The translations under genes and the position numbers were made by a program. DNA of 5,762 nucleotides from Rhodospirillales bacterium (lineage in GTDB: Bacteria; Pseudomonadota; Alphaproteobacteria; Acetobacterales; Acetobacteraceae): the NCBI GenBank assembly GCA_025352915.1, contig JANXSA010000505.1, positions 1-5,762 on the forward strand, written 5' to 3'. Below are positions 5,561-5,762 of the stretch, in pieces. The stretch's first letter is position 1. The number at the start of each line of letters is the position of its first letter. The notes below the pieces were generated by a model. It searched no databases. It was not told the DNA's origin and saw only the letters and a program-made list of their open reading frames with translations.

Positions 5561-5592
5561 GTCATTGCGAGCCCTTGCGAAGCAATTCACGC
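5561..5592 (+). repeat. Interspersed GTCATTGCGAG-type repeat
   Basis: The segment begins GTCATTGCGAG and ends GCGAAGCAATTCACGC, a variant of the imperfectly palindromic 'GTCATTGCGAGC...GCGAAGCAATCC' sequence seen between genes in many bacterial genomes. ATTGC (5564-5568) pairs with GCAAT (5582-5586). TTGCGA occurs twice (5565-5570 and 5575-5580), and its complement TCGCAA follows at 5602-5607. A T6 tract begins right after the repeat, so it might end plus-strand transcripts weakly. Confidence 0.6.
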
Positions 5593-5636
5593 TTTTTTCT
5601 CTCGCAAAAAAAAACCATCGACCGAGCAATTTTTCC

Positions 5637-5665
5637 TTGCATTACATCTACCCGTCTGTTAATAT
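5637..5665 (+). promoter_or_regulatory. Possible sigma-70-type promoter at the right edge
   Basis: TTGCAT (5637-5642) and TAATAT (5660-5665) are separated by 17 bases within an unusually AT-rich stretch for this window. The matches to TTGACA and TATAAT are 3 of 6 and 4 of 6. Transcription would start near 5672, just before the ATG at 5674. Confidence 0.3.
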
Positions 5666-5673
5666 TCCAGCCA

Positions 5674-5762
5674 ATGCAGATCGAACCACCCCTCGGCGCC
5701 CCGATCGCCACCCCCCAAACCAGCCCCTTGGGGCGGCAGACGCGCGCCCGCTTGCCGGCCAG
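5674..5762 (+). CDS. Possible start of an unidentified gene, cut by the window edge
   Basis: An ATG at 5674-5676 opens a frame that stays open to the window end, 29 codons beginning MQIEPPLGAPIATP. I do not recognise the protein. No ribosome binding site precedes the ATG. If the promoter at 5637-5665 is real, the message would be leaderless or nearly so. The proline- and arginine-rich translation could equally be chance in GC-rich DNA. Confidence 0.2.
   Translation, partial: MQIEPPLGAPIATPQTSPLGRQTRARLPA

Larger units (their letters stand above)
5382..5762. other. Downstream region rich in repeats and hairpins
   Basis: I would not defend any complete gene in these 381 bases. In order they hold palindromic repeat copy 3 (5396-5430), a 10-base-pair GC hairpin (5449-5474) and a small overlapping hairpin GAGCC/GGCTC (5472-5476 with 5483-5487). 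A plain stretch to about 5560 follows. Next come a GTCATTGCGAG-type interspersed repeat (5561-5592), a T6 tract (5593-5598) facing an A9 tract (5606-5614), and an AT-rich stretch with a possible promoter (5637-5665). A possible gene start lies at 5674. An open frame across 5405-5662 is created by the repeat sequence and shows no protein-like features. Confidence 0.6.

Noticed and set aside
5405..5662. Plus-strand open frame of 85 codons after livF
   Set aside because: It starts inside repeat copy 3 and runs through hairpins and another repeat. It has no ribosome binding site and no protein-like composition.

Overview
The window is strongly GC-rich with C/G-rich third codon positions. It carries a twin-arginine-type binding protein, a GlnK-type PII protein and A/T-rich palindromic intergenic repeats. 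Together these suggest an alphaproteobacterium. From memory of similar intergenic repeats I would guess the Acetobacteraceae, but I could not test this.

Layout. On the minus strand at the left edge (47-385) is a complete PII signal-transduction protein, read leftwards. A 296-base divergent intergenic region (386-681) follows. Then comes a plus-strand ABC importer operon of the branched-chain amino acid / amide (HAAT, Liv) type. It consists of a periplasmic substrate-binding protein (682-1902), a single-chain permease in which LivH-like and LivM-like halves are fused (2081-3925), a LivG-like ATPase (3922-4680) and a LivF-like ATPase (4680-5381). The last three genes overlap by 4 and 1 bases and look translationally coupled. 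After the operon come 381 bases (5382-5762) that are mostly repeats and hairpins, with a possible promoter and the start of a possible next gene at the right edge.

How the genes work together. The binding protein should capture an amino acid, amide or similar small polar solute in the periplasm. It would deliver the solute to the fused permease, and the LivG/LivF ATPase pair would power uptake. PII reports 2-oxoglutarate, ATP/ADP and often glutamine status. Its placement back-to-back with the importer hints that the importer belongs to nitrogen scavenging, but this is an inference from position. A sigma-54-like -24/-12 sequence in front of PII is consistent with that.

The least ordinary feature is a repeat family. 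Three copies of an identical 35-base sequence occur, each containing a near-perfect 24-base palindrome. Copies 1 and 2 form a perfect inverted pair between the binding-protein and permease genes. Copy 3 follows livF. The bordering sequence GCAGG lies at the stop codon of both upstream genes. The inverted pair could fold into a long hairpin in the operon mRNA, just ahead of a permease start that has no recognisable ribosome binding site. I see no CRISPR array, transposase, rRNA or tRNA, and no clearly new multi-gene system.
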